DNA of 64,000 nt from Polynucleobacter sp. 78F-HAINBA. Lineage in GTDB: Bacteria > Pseudomonadota > Gammaproteobacteria > Burkholderiales > Burkholderiaceae. Below, in pieces: positions 63,481 to 64,000 of this stretch. Within the stretch, counting starts at the first letter, position 1. Each line of letters starts with the position of its first letter. Below the pieces are notes generated by a model. The model worked only from the letters and a program-made list of their open reading frames with translations, was not told the origin of the DNA and searched no databases. The stretch is taken from contig NZ_JACVOQ010000002.1 of the NCBI RefSeq assembly GCF_018882325.1, forward strand, positions 62,001 to 126,000, written 5' to 3'. The translations under genes were made by a program, and so were the position numbers.

Positions 63481-64000
63481 ATGCAGCGTAAATTGACCTT
63501 AGGGTTAGCTACTGGTTTAGTGGCAACTTTATTAACAATGACATCTTCGGTGTCAGCACAAAAAAGTGCTACAGACGATATTGCCAAATATCGAGAGATG
63601 ATTGCAGATGGCAACCCTTCAGAGCTCTACGAGGCGGCTGGCGAAGATTTATGGAAGAAACCAGCGGGCCCTAAAAATGCCACGCTTGAAAAATGTAATT
63701 TAGGTTTAGGCCCAGGCGTAGTTAAAGGCGCTGCAGCACAACTACCGCGCTACTTTAAAGATACCAATAAGGTTCAGGATCTTGAATCCCGCTTGATGAC
63801 CTGTATGCAAGTTCTACAAGGTCGCGATCCGCAAGAGATGATCGATGCACCATTCCAAAAGGGTCCTAAAAAGGATATGGAGGCGATTGTTGCTTACGTT
63901 GTAACCCAGTCTAAGGGTGACAAGATTAAGGTAAGCACTGCGCATCCAAAAGAGAAAGAAATGTATGACCTCGGGAAGCGTGCCTTTTTCTTCCAGGGCG
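63481..64000 (+). CDS. soxA: L-cysteine S-thiosulfotransferase cytochrome subunit SoxA, cut by window end
   Basis: The frame starts at ATG 63481 after GGGTAGGAA and stays open to the window end (173 codons visible). The signal peptide ends near VSAQK (about residue 27). The N-terminal domain has KCNLGLGPG and, about 37 residues later, LMTCMQ, but no CXXCH. This is the form of SoxA in which a disulfide replaces the first heme; the second heme motif would lie beyond the window. With SoxX it joins thiosulfate to the SoxY cysteine. Confidence 0.92.
   Translation, partial: MQRKLTLGLATGLVATLLTMTSSVSAQKSATDDIAKYREMIADGNPSELYEAAGEDLWKKPAGPKNATLEKCNLGLGPGVVKGAAAQLPRYFKDTNKVQDLESRLMTCMQVLQGRDPQEMIDAPFQKGPKKDMEAIVAYVVTQSKGDKIKVSTAHPKEKEMYDLGKRAFFFQG

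Overview
The window looks like a chromosomal segment of a free-living betaproteobacterium of the family Burkholderiaceae. Polynucleobacter is the best guess. This rests on the gene order (leuC-entericidin-leuD-leuB-asd-fimV-truA-...-trpFBA-accD-folC-SPOR-cvpA-purF-metZ, and mdh / gntR-sdhCDAB-sdhE-gltA), the phasin, the DUF2863 and DUF4936 proteins, and the moderate GC content. The genus is inferred; no rRNA or tRNA gene is present to confirm it. No insertion sequence, prophage, CRISPR array or RNA gene was seen. Coding density is very high and no gene-free stretch exceeds about 200 bases.

Region 1 (1-10144, + strand) is a catabolic/uptake operon. It holds the 3' end of an acyl-CoA synthetase, an enoyl-CoA hydratase, a complete Liv-type ABC importer with its binding protein, a Bug/TctC-type binding protein, a UbiD-family decarboxylase, a UbiX flavin prenyltransferase and a DUF4936 protein. 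Together they suggest uptake, CoA activation and decarboxylation of an aromatic or other unsaturated carboxylic acid, of unknown identity. A phasin (-), an EamA transporter (+) and a PBP7-like endopeptidase (+) follow.

Region 2 (13010-24809, - strand) is a housekeeping block: IclR regulator, pyrD, the N-degron transferases bpt and aat, a Nudix hydrolase, a pabB-pabC fusion, an exported cyclophilin, an HCCA-isomerase-like protein, rarA, a DUF3429 protein, 3-hydroxybutyryl-CoA dehydrogenase, a glutathione transferase and an aminotransferase. yaaA and a DUF2863 gene follow on the + strand, then a small exported protein and mdh on the - strand.

Region 3 (28487-53220, + strand) is a long unidirectional run. 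It starts with a GntR/HutC regulator and sdhCDAB-sdhE-gltA (TCA cycle). Leucine synthesis genes with an embedded entericidin-like lipoprotein come next, then asd, fimV, truA, a bactofilin/M23 peptidase pair, trpFBA, accD, folC, a SPOR protein, cvpA, purF, metZ, a methyltransferase and a Crp/FNR-type regulator. It closes with a strong bidirectional terminator.

Region 4 (53280-64000) is a sulfur-oxidation island. It contains a HiPIP, a periplasmic rhodanese, a split YeeE/YedE sulfur transporter, a small exported peptide with four Asn-Pro-Cys-Gly-Pro repeats, a His-rich protein of unknown function, a tandem rhodanese, a DUF2892 protein with a Gly/Cys tail, modBC (without modA), an ArsR-type regulator, and soxC-soxD-soxY-soxZ-soxA (soxA cut by the window end). 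Two promoters share a 16-bp operator-like sequence and a third has a perfect 11-bp-arm palindrome over its -10 box, suggesting common control by the ArsR-type repressor. The repeat peptide, its His-rich neighbour and this operator set are the parts most likely to be undescribed.
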